NCBI GenBank assembly: GCA_029261405.1
Contig: JAJDBK010000001.1
Coordinates: 31,109-95,108, forward strand
Length of the DNA stretch: 64,000 nucleotides
Direction: 5' to 3'
Source: Nitrospinaceae bacterium
GTDB lineage: Bacteria > Nitrospinota_A > UBA7883 > JAJDBK01
Shown here: piece after piece, positions 50,307-59,615 of the stretch
Layout: every line of letters starts with the position of its first letter
Numbering within the stretch: position 1 is the stretch's first letter
Translations under genes and position numbers: made by a program
The notes under the pieces: generated by a model
What the model was told of the DNA's origin: nothing
The model's input: the letters and a program-made list of their open reading frames with translations, nothing else
Databases searched by the model: none

Positions 50307-51035
50307 ATGAGATTCGATATTGTCACGATATTCCCGGAGATTTTCCGGGGTATTTTCGACACGTCGATCCTTGGTAAAGCTGTGGAGAAGGGCATTGTTG
50401 AGATCAATATCCACAACCTGAGGGATTTTGCACACGACAGACATAGTACCACCGATGATTATCCGTATGGTGGCGGGGCCGGAATGGTGATGAAGGTCGA
50501 GCCTTTTGACCTGGCCGTTACGGAGTTGAAAAAACAGACCCCGGAGGCGCCGGTAGCCTTGATGACTCCCCAGGGGGAAGTTTTCAGCCACAACAAGGCA
50601 AAAGAGCTATCCGCCCTGCCCGGTTTAATCCTTTTGTGCGGCAGGTACGAAGGGGTTGATGAAAGAGTGCGACATATGCTTTGCGATATGGAGATATCTA
50701 TCGGCGATTATGTGCTGACAGGAGGAGAAATTCCGGCGGCTGTAGTGATCGACTCTGTCGCCCGACTGATACCGGGTGTTGTAGGCGAGAGCGACTCTAC
50801 CCTTCTCGACTCCCACGCCGACGGGCTTCTCGAACACGCACACTACACCCGGCCCGCCGAATACAAAGGGCGGAAGGTTCCAGAAATTCTGTTAACGGGT
50901 CACCATAAAAATATCGAAACCTGGAGGCGGGAACAGTCAATGGAACGCACCAAGTCGAAAAGGCCGGATCTTATTGAAAAGGCGAACGTTAAAAAAGAAG
51001 AGCGGCGTGCGGGCGATGAGTTCGGAGATAAATAA
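50307..51035 (+). CDS. trmD: tRNA (guanine-37-N1)-methyltransferase
   Basis: A 242-aa SPOUT enzyme: MRFDIVTIFPEIFRG, YPYGGGAGMVMK, LLCGRYEGVDERV, SIGDYVLTGGE and AVVIDSVARLIPGV. It makes m1G37 in tRNAs. Its end overlaps the next gene by 20 bases. Conserved order rimM-trmD-rplS is kept with one inserted gene. Confidence 0.97.
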   Translation: MRFDIVTIFPEIFRGIFDTSILGKAVEKGIVEINIHNLRDFAHDRHSTTDDYPYGGGAGMVMKVEPFDLAVTELKKQTPEAPVALMTPQGEVFSHNKAKELSALPGLILLCGRYEGVDERVRHMLCDMEISIGDYVLTGGEIPAAVVIDSVARLIPGVVGESDSTLLDSHADGLLEHAHYTRPAEYKGRKVPEILLTGHHKNIETWRREQSMERTKSKRPDLIEKANVKKEERRAGDEFGDK

Positions 51036-51624
51036 GGGCATAGGCTCGAACGTGGCGGTCGCTCTGGTCCACCATCCGGTAGTGGATAAAACCGGGGCCA
51101 TTGTCACGACATCCGTTACCACCATGGACGTTCACGATTTCGCCCGTACCCTGCGAACTTACGGCGTATCGGAGTTTTATGTGGTAACGCCGTTAAAATC
51201 CCAGCGAAACCTTGTGCGGCGCTTGATGAAACATTGGTGCGAAGGTTTTGGCGCCAGCCGTAACCCTCACAGAAAAGAGGCGTTATCCACCGTAAAAATC
51301 GTTGACACAATCTCCTCCATGATGGACAATCTCTCTTCCGGGGGGTGGAACCGGATTACACAGATATCCACCAGCGCCAGCGAGGATGGGGAGGCAATCT
51401 CCTTTTCGACGGCCAGAGAGATGATTGAGACCTCTGTTGAAAAACAGGAGATCGATCATAAATATGTATTGCTGTTCGGCACCGGCTCAGGGCTGGCGCC
51501 GGAAGTTTGTGATAACGCCCGGTACCGACTGGAGCCGATAAGAGGCGCGTCCGACTTCAACCACCTTCCGGTGCGTTGCGCGGCGGCCATCATCATCGAC
51601 AGGTTGATGGGACGCCATGGATAA
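51016..51624 (+). CDS. SPOUT-like RNA methyltransferase (trmD-adjacent type)
   Basis: A 202-aa protein: VALVHHPVVDKTGAIVTTSVTT, DVHDFARTLRTYGVSEFYVVTP, then LLFGTGSGLAPEV and NHLPVRCAAAIIIDRL. It fits the family of RNA methyltransferases found between trmD and rplS in deltaproteobacteria, Aquificae and Thermotogae. The knotted SAM site (GTGSGL) is visible. The target base is unknown. It starts inside trmD. Confidence 0.85.
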   Translation: MSSEINKGIGSNVAVALVHHPVVDKTGAIVTTSVTTMDVHDFARTLRTYGVSEFYVVTPLKSQRNLVRRLMKHWCEGFGASRNPHRKEALSTVKIVDTISSMMDNLSSGGWNRITQISTSASEDGEAISFSTAREMIETSVEKQEIDHKYVLLFGTGSGLAPEVCDNARYRLEPIRGASDFNHLPVRCAAAIIIDRLMGRHG

Positions 51625-51642
51625 CAAGGAGCTAGTGAAAAA

Positions 51643-51984
51643 ATGAACATGATAGATTTTGTCGAAAAAGAATATATGAAAACAGAGGTCCCCGAATTTA
51701 AAATCGGTGATACTGTCAGGGTTCATATGCGGATCGTCGAGGGTGAAAAAGAACGAATCCAGGTGGTCGAAGGTGTGGCCATCGCACGCAAGCATAGTGG
51801 GATCAGGGAAACTTTCACCATCAGGAAAATATCTTCCGGAATAGGTGTCGAACGTATCTTCCCGCTCCACTCGCCAAGGGTGGAAAAAATCGAAGTGATG
51901 AGATCCGGCATTGTTCGCAGGGCGAAACTCTACTTCCTGCGTGATCGGAGAGGTAAAGCGGCCAGGCTCAAGGAACGTTTCTAA
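51643..51984 (+). CDS. rplS: Ribosomal protein bL19
   Basis: A 113-aa protein: [57 protein letters not shown] sequence as [13 protein letters not shown], and [15 protein letters not shown]. It sits at the 50S subunit interface. AGGAG lies upstream. Two hairpins follow the gene. Confidence 0.97.
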   Translation: MNMIDFVEKEYMKTEVPEFKIGDTVRVHMRIVEGEKERIQVVEGVAIARKHSGIRETFTIRKISSGIGVERIFPLHSPRVEKIEVMRSGIVRRAKLYFLRDRRGKAARLKERF

Positions 51985-52009
51985 CCAGACTCCATTTTCA
52001 TGCGTTTGC

Positions 52010-52051
52010 GTTCCGGGAAAAACGCCGGTACATCTCCATACCGGCCCGGAA
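52010..52051 (+). terminator. Terminator hairpin after rplS
   Basis: GCCGGTA and TACCGGC form a perfect 7-bp stem around 8 bases, flanked by TTCCGGG and CCGGAA that can extend it, followed by ATTTA. Likely ends the ribosomal run. Confidence 0.65.
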
Positions 52052-52079
52052 TTTAAAAGCTGTAGCAGACTGTATAGAG

Positions 52080-52111
52080 GCGCCTGTTCCGTAGATGTCG
52101 GCAGGCGCTTT
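52080..52111 (+). terminator. Second terminator hairpin after rplS
   Basis: GCGCCTG and CAGGCGC pair, with an inner CCG/CGG pairing, then TTT. With the hairpin just upstream it forms a tandem terminator. Confidence 0.65.
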
Positions 52112-52129
52112 CCATTACTCCTACCGGAA

Positions 52130-52144
52130 GGGTTATAATAACCC
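52130..52144 (+). promoter_or_regulatory. Palindrome with embedded -10 element upstream of the AsmA-like gene
   Basis: GGGTTATAATAACCC is a perfect 15-bp palindrome whose centre is TATAAT. A repressor bound here would cover the promoter. No strong -35 lies at the right spacing. The gene begins about 110 bases later. Confidence 0.45.
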
Positions 52145-52252
52145 ATGCTTATTGCATCCAGGCCAGATTGCGATGTTGCGCCTCCCCGGATACCGACACC
52201 GAACAGATGGACGAAGGCTGTTCAAAAATGAATCTCGTGAAAAACGATAATC

Positions 52253-55200
52253 ATGAGTGACGAATCGGAATATGAAGGCCGTGTGAAAGAACGGCGCTAC
52301 GAGCGTCCCAAACCAGTAGCGTCTCCGTCTGTCCCTTTCGCTGTATACATTCTTGCGGTGGTAATAGCCATACTTCTGGTCGTTCCGATTCTTATGCAGA
52401 GCCTGAACTTCCCGGCTTATGTAAGAAACATTCTGTCGGAAAAACTGGGGGGGCCGTTCACGGCTGGCCAAATCGAAATTGATCTATTCGATGGTCCAGT
52501 TCTCAGGTTGAACGATGTGTCACTCAAAACGGCTAACGACCGCCCGGTTTTCGCGGCCAAACATCTGAATATAGGGTTTGATCCGTGGTTTTTCCTGACC
52601 GATTCGATCTATATCGAAGCGGTAACGCTGGTTAAACCGACCATCGTCATCAACCTTGAAAGTGACGGAAAGCTCGACCTGCCTGGAGGTGGAAAGGGTG
52701 GCAATCTGAAAGCCGGTGTTAAAGACACTCCTGTGGTTATCCGAAAAATAACGGTTATAGGCGGTGAGGTTCACTGGGTAGACAAATTCACAGGAAAGGC
52801 TCCGATCAAGTCGTCCCTGAAAAAGATCAACCTTCAGTACAACCTGAATGATTCCGGTATCAGGCCCGCTTCCCTTCTAATGGCCGGTGTAATCGACGAA
52901 GGTAAAAACGTCGGTCGCTTCAAGATCGACGGAATCGTCAAAACCGTGGAGAATGACGGGGTCGATAGCCCCACGATTGCGGGAAATGTCACCGTTGAAG
53001 GATTGGATACGGGTAAATACTGGGACTACATGTCTAACCATCTCCCTTTCGACCGGGTAGATTGTATTTTGAATCTGAACTCCAGGTTCTCGCTTAACCT
53101 TGACGGTCAATTCGCGTCTGATGGTTTCATATCCCTCGAACATATGAATATCAGATACAGCAGGGCGTTCACCGAGTCGATCAGCCCCGGTGTGGTCAAG
53201 ATCGACTACAAAATGAGCGGAAACGGGGAAAGAGTAGACATCGCGCGTTTCAACGCCGGTATTGGCCCCCTCGAAATAAAGGGTGAGGGTTCGGCCCTTC
53301 AGCTTGGGTCAGACAATCCGTCCATCTCATTAAAGTTGCGTACCAACGACATAGATTTTAACCTGATAAAAAAATACCTGCCGGACAAGGCGCTCCTGGA
53401 GCATGAAAAAGAGTTCCTGAGGAACAATGTTCTCGACGGAAAAGCACGGTTAAGCGATTTTTCCATAAACAGCGATATTGCGACCCTGACAGACCTTGAG
53501 AACCCCGAATCCCTGAAGGCGTTTTCTGGCGCCGTAAAAGTCTCAAATATGAAAATGGCCTTTGAGAACCTGAAATTCACATTTGACCAGATTAATGGAG
53601 AGATAGAGCTATCCCGGAATAATATCAGTTTCTCAAAGGTTCAGGGGAAGTATGGCTCTTCCACCCTTAACGACATTTCGGGCGTGTTATCAGACATTCA
53701 CGATAAGCCCCTCTACAATATAACGATCAGGGCGGACCTTGATCTGGCGGAGGCGAGAGCGCTTTACGCAGAGAAGATCACCTCTAAAGCTTTAAAGGAG
53801 AGCGTGGAGACAATCAAGGAGATGAAAGGAGCCGTATCCATGAACATGCGTCTTGAAGGGGAGGCGTTAAAACCGGTTGAGAGCCTTCGTATCAGCGGAG
53901 GAATGGACTTCGTTGATGTTAACATCGAAAGCGATACTCTTGAGGTGCCGATCTACAATCTTCACGGCAGGATAGAGGGGAGCGACGACGACCTCGATTT
54001 TAAAAATATAATCTGGCGGGCGAAATCCTCTCCTTTCAAACTCAACGGGAACCTGAAAGACATGTTCCTCAAAAAACCGATTTTCGATATTACTATCGAC
54101 GCAAATATCGACCTGGACGATATCGACCATATTCGGTTCATCCAGACCAGGAGTCCACTTAAGGAGAAGCGAGGGTACGCCGATCTCTCAATGAGACTCA
54201 CCGGAACGTTCAGCGACTTCGATGTGGAAAACCGCCTCGACATAACCAACGCCGGTTTCAGGGTGGGAAAGTTCATCGACAAGCGACTTAAACAAAAGCT
54301 TGTATATACGTTCCACGGCGAGGTAAAAAACCGTGAAAGTGTTGTTATCCGTGAAATGGATATCACATTGGGTGAGTCTTCGGTCAAGGTCGGGGGCAAA
54401 GTAGGGAAATTCATCCGTGGCGAGGAGATTGACCTCACCTTCTCCTCCGATGGTGTTCTGTTCGACGACCTGGACGAGTATTTTTCTTTCCTCGACGATA
54501 TAGACAGCGCCGGGTCAATTGGCGGTTCCATGTCGATAAAGACCGGGCTTGATATTTTTCCTTTACGTCTCGGAGGCTCCCTCACGGTAAAAAACGCCGA
54601 TTTCAAACTGCCGATCTTCAGGGGAGTTTTCACGGAGGCGAACGGTGAGTTCGAGCTGGTTAACGACAAGATATTCCTCAAGGAAGGAGCGGGGAAGTTC
54701 GACGGTGGCGATTTTACTCTCCTGGGTGTCGGTACCCTGATCGCATTCCCGGAATTTCAATTGAATATCTCTGGGGAGAATCTTGATCTGATCGATTTTT
54801 TCAAAGAGCCGGAAGAAACAACTGACGAACCAGAAGCGCTGGTTTACGGACCGATAACAGAAAAACGAAACTACCTGGACGGGTTGTGGACAATAAACCT
54901 GCAATCAAAATCGGGTACCATCGGCTACTTGCAATACACCGACCTTGATTCCACGTTCGAGTACAAGGAGAAGGTATTTACTATCCAACCCTCCACCTTC
55001 ATGGCGCATGGGGGGAGATGGAGCTGGGACGCAGTGGTCGATATCGACGATCCAGAAGGCGTCAGGATCGATTCCAACATCGACATCCAGGATATGGAGA
55101 TGGAGCGGTACCTGACCGAAGCCATCAAAACCGAAAAAAGCCTCATCACAGGCCCCATAAATTTAAGTGGCAAGATTAACAGCGTTGGCGCCGGGATAGC

Positions 55201-55771
55201 CGGAATAAAGAAAAACCTCACAGGAGAGATTTCCGTAAACGCAGGCAGAGGGGTGATTCGAAAGTTCTCCGCCCTATCCGGAATTTTATCTTTACTTAAC
55301 CTGTCGCAATACTTTAAACTTGAAGTTCCGAGGTTTGAGAAAGAGGGTATGCCGTTTAACAGCGTTACAGCGAGGTATATCCTTGCCAATGGAGTGGCCA
55401 AAACGAATGATCTGCTGGTAGACTCTGAAGCGATCCGGTTTTCCGCTGTGGGTGATTACGACATACCTGGCTATAACCTGGACATGGTGGTGGCGGCGGC
55501 GCCATTTGTTACTGTTGATCGTGTTATCAGCTCCATTCCGGTGGCCGGATATGTGCTGGCAGGTGAGACAAAAAGTTTCGTGGCAAGCTCGTTTAAGGTA
55601 AAGGGGCCGATCAACGAACCGGATATAGAGATGGTTCCTTTTGAATCACTGGCAAAAGGCGTAATCGGCATATTCAGGAGGCTGTTGGCTCTCCCGGAAA
55701 AGGCCTTTGAAAGTTTAAGCGGGGGGATTGACAAGGGTAAGAAAAGCCCTGAAAAGTCTGATTTGCCCTGA
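52253..55771 (+). CDS. Giant AsmA-like envelope protein
   Basis: A 1172-aa protein with an N-terminal Arg/Lys-rich tail, one membrane helix (about 25-48) and a very long periplasmic part of repeating beta strands (phrases such as LEIKGEGSALQLGSDNP, LSGKINSVGAGIAGIKK), ending in an AsmA-type C-terminal domain (VAKTNDLLVDSEAIRFSAVGDYD). The length suits members that span the periplasm (YhdP/TamB-like class). These bridge-like proteins are thought to move lipids to the outer membrane. No outer-membrane partner is beside it. Family identity is certain at AsmA-like level only. Confidence 0.88.
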   Translation: MSDESEYEGRVKERRYERPKPVASPSVPFAVYILAVVIAILLVVPILMQSLNFPAYVRNILSEKLGGPFTAGQIEIDLFDGPVLRLNDVSLKTANDRPVFAAKHLNIGFDPWFFLTDSIYIEAVTLVKPTIVINLESDGKLDLPGGGKGGNLKAGVKDTPVVIRKITVIGGEVHWVDKFTGKAPIKSSLKKINLQYNLNDSGIRPASLLMAGVIDEGKNVGRFKIDGIVKTVENDGVDSPTIAGNVTVEGLDTGKYWDYMSNHLPFDRVDCILNLNSRFSLNLDGQFASDGFISLEHMNIRYSRAFTESISPGVVKIDYKMSGNGERVDIARFNAGIGPLEIKGEGSALQLGSDNPSISLKLRTNDIDFNLIKKYLPDKALLEHEKEFLRNNVLDGKARLSDFSINSDIATLTDLENPESLKAFSGAVKVSNMKMAFENLKFTFDQINGEIELSRNNISFSKVQGKYGSSTLNDISGVLSDIHDKPLYNITIRADLDLAEARALYAEKITSKALKESVETIKEMKGAVSMNMRLEGEALKPVESLRISGGMDFVDVNIESDTLEVPIYNLHGRIEGSDDDLDFKNIIWRAKSSPFKLNGNLKDMFLKKPIFDITIDANIDLDDIDHIRFIQTRSPLKEKRGYADLSMRLTGTFSDFDVENRLDITNAGFRVGKFIDKRLKQKLVYTFHGEVKNRESVVIREMDITLGESSVKVGGKVGKFIRGEEIDLTFSSDGVLFDDLDEYFSFLDDIDSAGSIGGSMSIKTGLDIFPLRLGGSLTVKNADFKLPIFRGVFTEANGEFELVNDKIFLKEGAGKFDGGDFTLLGVGTLIAFPEFQLNISGENLDLIDFFKEPEETTDEPEALVYGPITEKRNYLDGLWTINLQSKSGTIGYLQYTDLDSTFEYKEKVFTIQPSTFMAHGGRWSWDAVVDIDDPEGVRIDSNIDIQDMEMERYLTEAIKTEKSLITGPINLSGKINSVGAGIAGIKKNLTGEISVNAGRGVIRKFSALSGILSLLNLSQYFKLEVPRFEKEGMPFNSVTARYILANGVAKTNDLLVDSEAIRFSAVGDYDIPGYNLDMVVAAAPFVTVDRVISSIPVAGYVLAGETKSFVASSFKVKGPINEPDIEMVPFESLAKGVIGIFRRLLALPEKAFESLSGGIDKGKKSPEKSDLP

Positions 55772-55859
55772 TTGTTCTTTTTTTTTACATTTAGCTCTAT
55801 TGTTTTTTTTCGACGGTATAATACTCTTCAATGTTTTCAAATAAAGTGCGGAACAACTG

Positions 55860-56498
55860 ATGGATTACGAAAATATCACAAAAATATATAACGGCTATGC
55901 GCACCTGTACGATTTTCTGTTCTCTGCGTTCTTCCACCCCAGGCAGAAAGCCGCTATAGCTGATCTGGAGCTTCCACCAGGCTCCAAGGTTCTAGATGTC
56001 GGTGTTGGCACAGGTCTGACCTTGCCGCTCTACCCGAACCATTGCGAGGTCACCGGAATCGATATATCGACCGATATGTTGCGTCAGGCGAAAAAGAAGG
56101 TCGATAAACTGAAACTCACTCATGTCGAGCTGATGGAAATGGACGCATGTGATATCGAATTTAACGACAATACCTTCGATTACGTTATCGCAACCCATAT
56201 CATCACTGTTGTGCCGGAGCCTTTCAAGGTTATCGATGAAATGAAACGTGTAGCCAAGCCGGACGGCAAGCTTGTGATCGTAAACCACTTCACATCTTCC
56301 AATCCGGTCATAGCCAGGATGGAAAACTTCTGCGACCCGCTCTTTAGAAAAGTGGGCTGGAGAACCGACATGTCGTATGAGGAGATGGTAGAAACATCCA
56401 ACCTTGAAGTCTATAAAACCGATCAAGTTACGCGGATGGATCTTTGGAAGATAGTTCACGCCAATAACAACAACAAGGTCACCGCCACAAACGTTTAA
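55860..56498 (+). CDS. Class I methyltransferase, phosphatidylethanolamine N-methyltransferase-like
   Basis: A 212-aa SAM enzyme: NGYAHLYDFLFSAFF, then VLDVGVGTGLTLPLYP and VTGIDISTDMLRQAKKKV, then VNHFTSSNPVI and PLFRKVGW. This pattern fits the PmtA type of Rhodobacter, which makes phosphatidylcholine, but UbiE-like roles cannot be ruled out. It follows the AsmA-like protein, another lipid-linked gene. Confidence 0.82.
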   Translation: MDYENITKIYNGYAHLYDFLFSAFFHPRQKAAIADLELPPGSKVLDVGVGTGLTLPLYPNHCEVTGIDISTDMLRQAKKKVDKLKLTHVELMEMDACDIEFNDNTFDYVIATHIITVVPEPFKVIDEMKRVAKPDGKLVIVNHFTSSNPVIARMENFCDPLFRKVGWRTDMSYEEMVETSNLEVYKTDQVTRMDLWKIVHANNNNKVTATNV

Positions 56499-56517
56499 CA
56501 CCCGATTTCCCGCCAAT

Positions 56518-57330
56518 TTGAAAACGTTAACGCTCCTGCTGACTCTGGCCGTTTTTTTTCTGCCAGAAACCGGATCGTTTGCGGTAGAAGAGGAAAAACC
56601 AGCTTTACCCACCTATCCTTTCAAGTCCGGGGAGCGCCTTGTCTACGATATCTCCTGGGAAAGATTCCTTACCGCAGGAGAGGGGATTCTCAAAGTGGAT
56701 GATGGGGAGGCAATTTTGGAGAAGAATCCCAGGTTCAGGTTCGAGATTTCCGGGAGAACCACAGGTTTTATTGGATCAATATACAAGGTTGCGGACAGGA
56801 CTGTCGCCTGGTTTGATAAGTCAGAATCCCTTGCAGAAAAATGCGAGATAACGATCCGGGAAAATAAATACCGGAAGAAAAAGAGCATCACCTTTGATCG
56901 CGAAGAGAATATGGCAACGTATGTTATCGACGAAAGGGAGCCGGAATTTTATAAAATAACCGAATCCGCTCAGGGTCCGGTCAGCGCGCTCTACCTTTTC
57001 CGGATGATGAAAGCGCAATTGCTGGAAGGTAAGCGGGCTTTTGTTCCTCTTTTCGACGACAGAAAAATGTATGACCTGAACATTACCGTTCTTGGTAAAG
57101 AGAGACTAAACTTGCCTTTCGGCGCTGTAGACACTATAAAAACCGTAGCCGACCTCAAGACCGAAGGTGTCTTCCGCAGGAAAGGGGAGATGACCGTATG
57201 GTTCTCCGACGACGCCACCTTCGCCCCGGTACAGATGCGTTCAAAGATCATGATAGGGTCAATCTACGCGACGCTGAGGGAGTACAGAGGGGCTGATATT
57301 AACGTTATACCTGCACAGGTTATGCGATGA
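56518..57330 (+). CDS. Exported DUF3108-family protein
   Basis: A 270-aa protein with a signal peptide (TTG start, LTLLLTLAVFFLPETG, cut near SFAVEE) and the domain SGERLVYDISWERFLTAGEGI, then FEISGRTTGFIGSIYKV, GPVSALYLFR and MTVWFSDDATFAPVQM, as in DUF3108. Its function is not known; it is beta-rich and periplasmic. The stop overlaps the nadE start by 4 bases (ATGA). Confidence 0.88.
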   Translation: MKTLTLLLTLAVFFLPETGSFAVEEEKPALPTYPFKSGERLVYDISWERFLTAGEGILKVDDGEAILEKNPRFRFEISGRTTGFIGSIYKVADRTVAWFDKSESLAEKCEITIRENKYRKKKSITFDREENMATYVIDEREPEFYKITESAQGPVSALYLFRMMKAQLLEGKRAFVPLFDDRKMYDLNITVLGKERLNLPFGAVDTIKTVADLKTEGVFRRKGEMTVWFSDDATFAPVQMRSKIMIGSIYATLREYRGADINVIPAQVMR

Positions 57331-59015
57331 GCGGCGTCATGACTTTGCGAATCGCCGTAGCGCAGATAAACCCCACTGTGGGCGATCTTGTGGGGAACGC
57401 ATCCCTGATGGTTGATCGGGAGAAAGCCGCCAAAAACCTGGGCGCCGACATCACGGTTTTCCCGGAACTTGCCATTTGCGGTTATCCACCCGAAGACCTT
57501 CTTTCCCGCCCGAATTTCATCAGGAAAACAGGTGAGGTGGTGAGGGGGATCGCTACAGATACTTCAGGCGCGGTGACCATAATCGGAGTTCCGGTAAGTG
57601 ACAAAACCCTTGGGAACTGCGCAGTCGTAATAAGCAAAGGCGATATCGCCGGTAACGTCTACAAACATGAGTTACCTAACTACGGTGTTTTTGACGAGAG
57701 ACGATATTTCACACCGGGGGCAAACGGACCACTTATAAAAATCGGCGACTCGCTTTTAGGTATTACTGTTTGCGAAGATATCTGGGGCAAAAACGATATT
57801 GTTCAAAAACAGATCGATGGCGGCGCCAACGTTCTTGTTAATATTTCAGCATCCCCTTACAGGACCGGTATTTTCGAAGAACGTCTGGCCATCGCGCGCC
57901 GACTGGCGAAACGTTACAAGGTTCCGCTCGTCTACTGCAACCTCGTTGGTGGGCAGGACGAACTGGTGTTCGACGGTCGATCTTTCATATGTGGACAGGA
58001 GGGTGAACTCCTGGGGGTTGCGACAGCTTTTGAAGAAGACCTTCTGGTCATGGACATCCTTCCCGGACGGGCAAACCGGATCTCTGACCATGTGATCATC
58101 GATACCGGCAAAGGAAATGTCAACAAACGCCCCATACAGACAAAAGAGCGTCGTCATACCGATGATATAAACGAAGAGATATACACCGCCCTCACACTGG
58201 CGGTGCGCGACTATGTGGGGAAAAACCGGTTCACCGATGTCGTAATAGCCGAGTCGGGGGGGATCGACTCAGCCCTCACTACAGCCATCGCCGTAGATGC
58301 GTTGGGGCCGTCGAAGGTGCATGTTGTAGCCATGCCATCCCCCTACTCGTCGAAAGGTTCTATTGACGACACTAAACAGCTGGCGAAAAACTTCGGGCTT
58401 GACCTGCTGACGTTACCGATTGAAGAGATCATGAATTCATTCGACACGACCCTTTCAAATCCCTTCAGCGGGCTTGAAAAAGATATCGCAGAAGAAAATA
58501 TCCAGGCCAGGATACGCGGCGCCCTCGTCATGGCGCTCTCCAACAAGTTCGGATGGCTAACCCTTACCACCGGGAACAAGAGCGAAGTCGCCGTGGGGTA
58601 CTGCACTCTATACGGAGATATGGCGGGGGGGTTTGCCGTTATCAAGGATCTGCTAAAAACGGTTGTCTACTCTCTTTGTGAGTGGCGAAACAAAAAGGAG
58701 GGGTGTGATATTATTCCCCGGGAAATCATCAACAAGGCTCCCTCCGCTGAGTTGAGAGAAGACCAGAAGGATAGCGACTCGCTTCCCCCATACGATATCC
58801 TCGATCCAATTCTTCTCGAATATATAGAAAACAACAGAAACGTTGATGAGATTACAAAACTTGGATACGATAGGGGGATTGTCCTGCAGATTGTCCGGCT
58901 GGTCGATCTGGCGGAGCATAAAAGACGTCAGGGGCCAATCGGTGTAAAAATCTCCGGCAAGGCTTTCGGGCGGGACAGAAGACATCCTATAACATGCGGA
59001 TATTTTGACAATTAA
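57327..59015 (+). CDS. nadE: Glutamine-dependent NAD+ synthetase
   Basis: A 562-aa two-domain enzyme. The N-terminal glutaminase of nitrilase type has Glu in FPELAICGYPPEDL, Lys in YKHELPNYGVFDE and Cys in GITVCEDIWG. The C-terminal synthetase has the PP-loop ESGGIDSALTTAIA and TTGNKSEVAVGY. It amidates nicotinic acid adenine dinucleotide to NAD+. Translationally coupled to the DUF3108 gene. Confidence 0.96.
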   Translation: MSGVMTLRIAVAQINPTVGDLVGNASLMVDREKAAKNLGADITVFPELAICGYPPEDLLSRPNFIRKTGEVVRGIATDTSGAVTIIGVPVSDKTLGNCAVVISKGDIAGNVYKHELPNYGVFDERRYFTPGANGPLIKIGDSLLGITVCEDIWGKNDIVQKQIDGGANVLVNISASPYRTGIFEERLAIARRLAKRYKVPLVYCNLVGGQDELVFDGRSFICGQEGELLGVATAFEEDLLVMDILPGRANRISDHVIIDTGKGNVNKRPIQTKERRHTDDINEEIYTALTLAVRDYVGKNRFTDVVIAESGGIDSALTTAIAVDALGPSKVHVVAMPSPYSSKGSIDDTKQLAKNFGLDLLTLPIEEIMNSFDTTLSNPFSGLEKDIAEENIQARIRGALVMALSNKFGWLTLTTGNKSEVAVGYCTLYGDMAGGFAVIKDLLKTVVYSLCEWRNKKEGCDIIPREIINKAPSAELREDQKDSDSLPPYDILDPILLEYIENNRNVDEITKLGYDRGIVLQIVRLVDLAEHKRRQGPIGVKISGKAFGRDRRHPITCGYFDN

Positions 59016-59033
59016 GATAGTGGAGTTCCGAAA

Positions 59034-59576
59034 GTGAATCTGGTTCCAAAAAAAGTGTTCTTTACCCGTGGCGTTGGCATTCACAAGGAATCGTTAAGGT
59101 CGTTCGAGTTGGCTTTAAGAGACGCAGGGGTCCAGACGCAAAACCTCGTTACCGTCTCTTCGATACTTCCCCCCAACTGCAAGATCGTTTCGAAAAAAGA
59201 AGGACTGAAACTCCTGAAACCGGGGTCCATCACCTTCTGCGTCATGGCAAGGGCGGGAAGCAACGAACCGCACAGGCTTATCTGCTCCTCCATAGGTTGC
59301 GCCATCCCCACAAATAAAAACAGCTACGGCTACTTGAGTGAACACCACAGCTTCGGACAGACTGACGAAGCGTCGGGCGACTACGCTGAAGACCTGGCGG
59401 CCGCCATGCTCGCCTCCACATTGGGCATAGAGTTTGACGAAGACAAGGCGTGGGACGAAAAGAAAGAGGTGTTCAAGATGTCGAACAAGATCGTCAAGAC
59501 AAGGCACATAACCCAGAGCGCCATTGTAAAAAAAGGACATACAACGGTAGTCGCCCTAGCGGTCTTTATCCTTTAA
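59034..59576 (+). CDS. Pyruvoyl-dependent arginine decarboxylase
   Basis: A 180-aa proenzyme: [20 protein letters not shown], self-cleavage site in [12 protein letters not shown] (Ser-Ser bond near residue 43), and [22 protein letters not shown]. Cleavage makes a pyruvoyl group that decarboxylates arginine to agmatine for polyamines. GGAG lies 8 bases before a GTG start. It is near a KamA-like gene, hinting at basic amino acid metabolism. Confidence 0.93.
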   Translation: MNLVPKKVFFTRGVGIHKESLRSFELALRDAGVQTQNLVTVSSILPPNCKIVSKKEGLKLLKPGSITFCVMARAGSNEPHRLICSSIGCAIPTNKNSYGYLSEHHSFGQTDEASGDYAEDLAAAMLASTLGIEFDEDKAWDEKKEVFKMSNKIVKTRHITQSAIVKKGHTTVVALAVFIL

Positions 59577-59615
59577 ACAGGGGTTTTACTCTCTGTTCAC
59601 CGGAAAGAAGCCTCA

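Noticed and set aside
53962..54681. 239-aa open frame on the minus strand
   Set aside because: Antisense to the AsmA-like gene, no recognisable domain and Ser/Arg-rich shadow composition.
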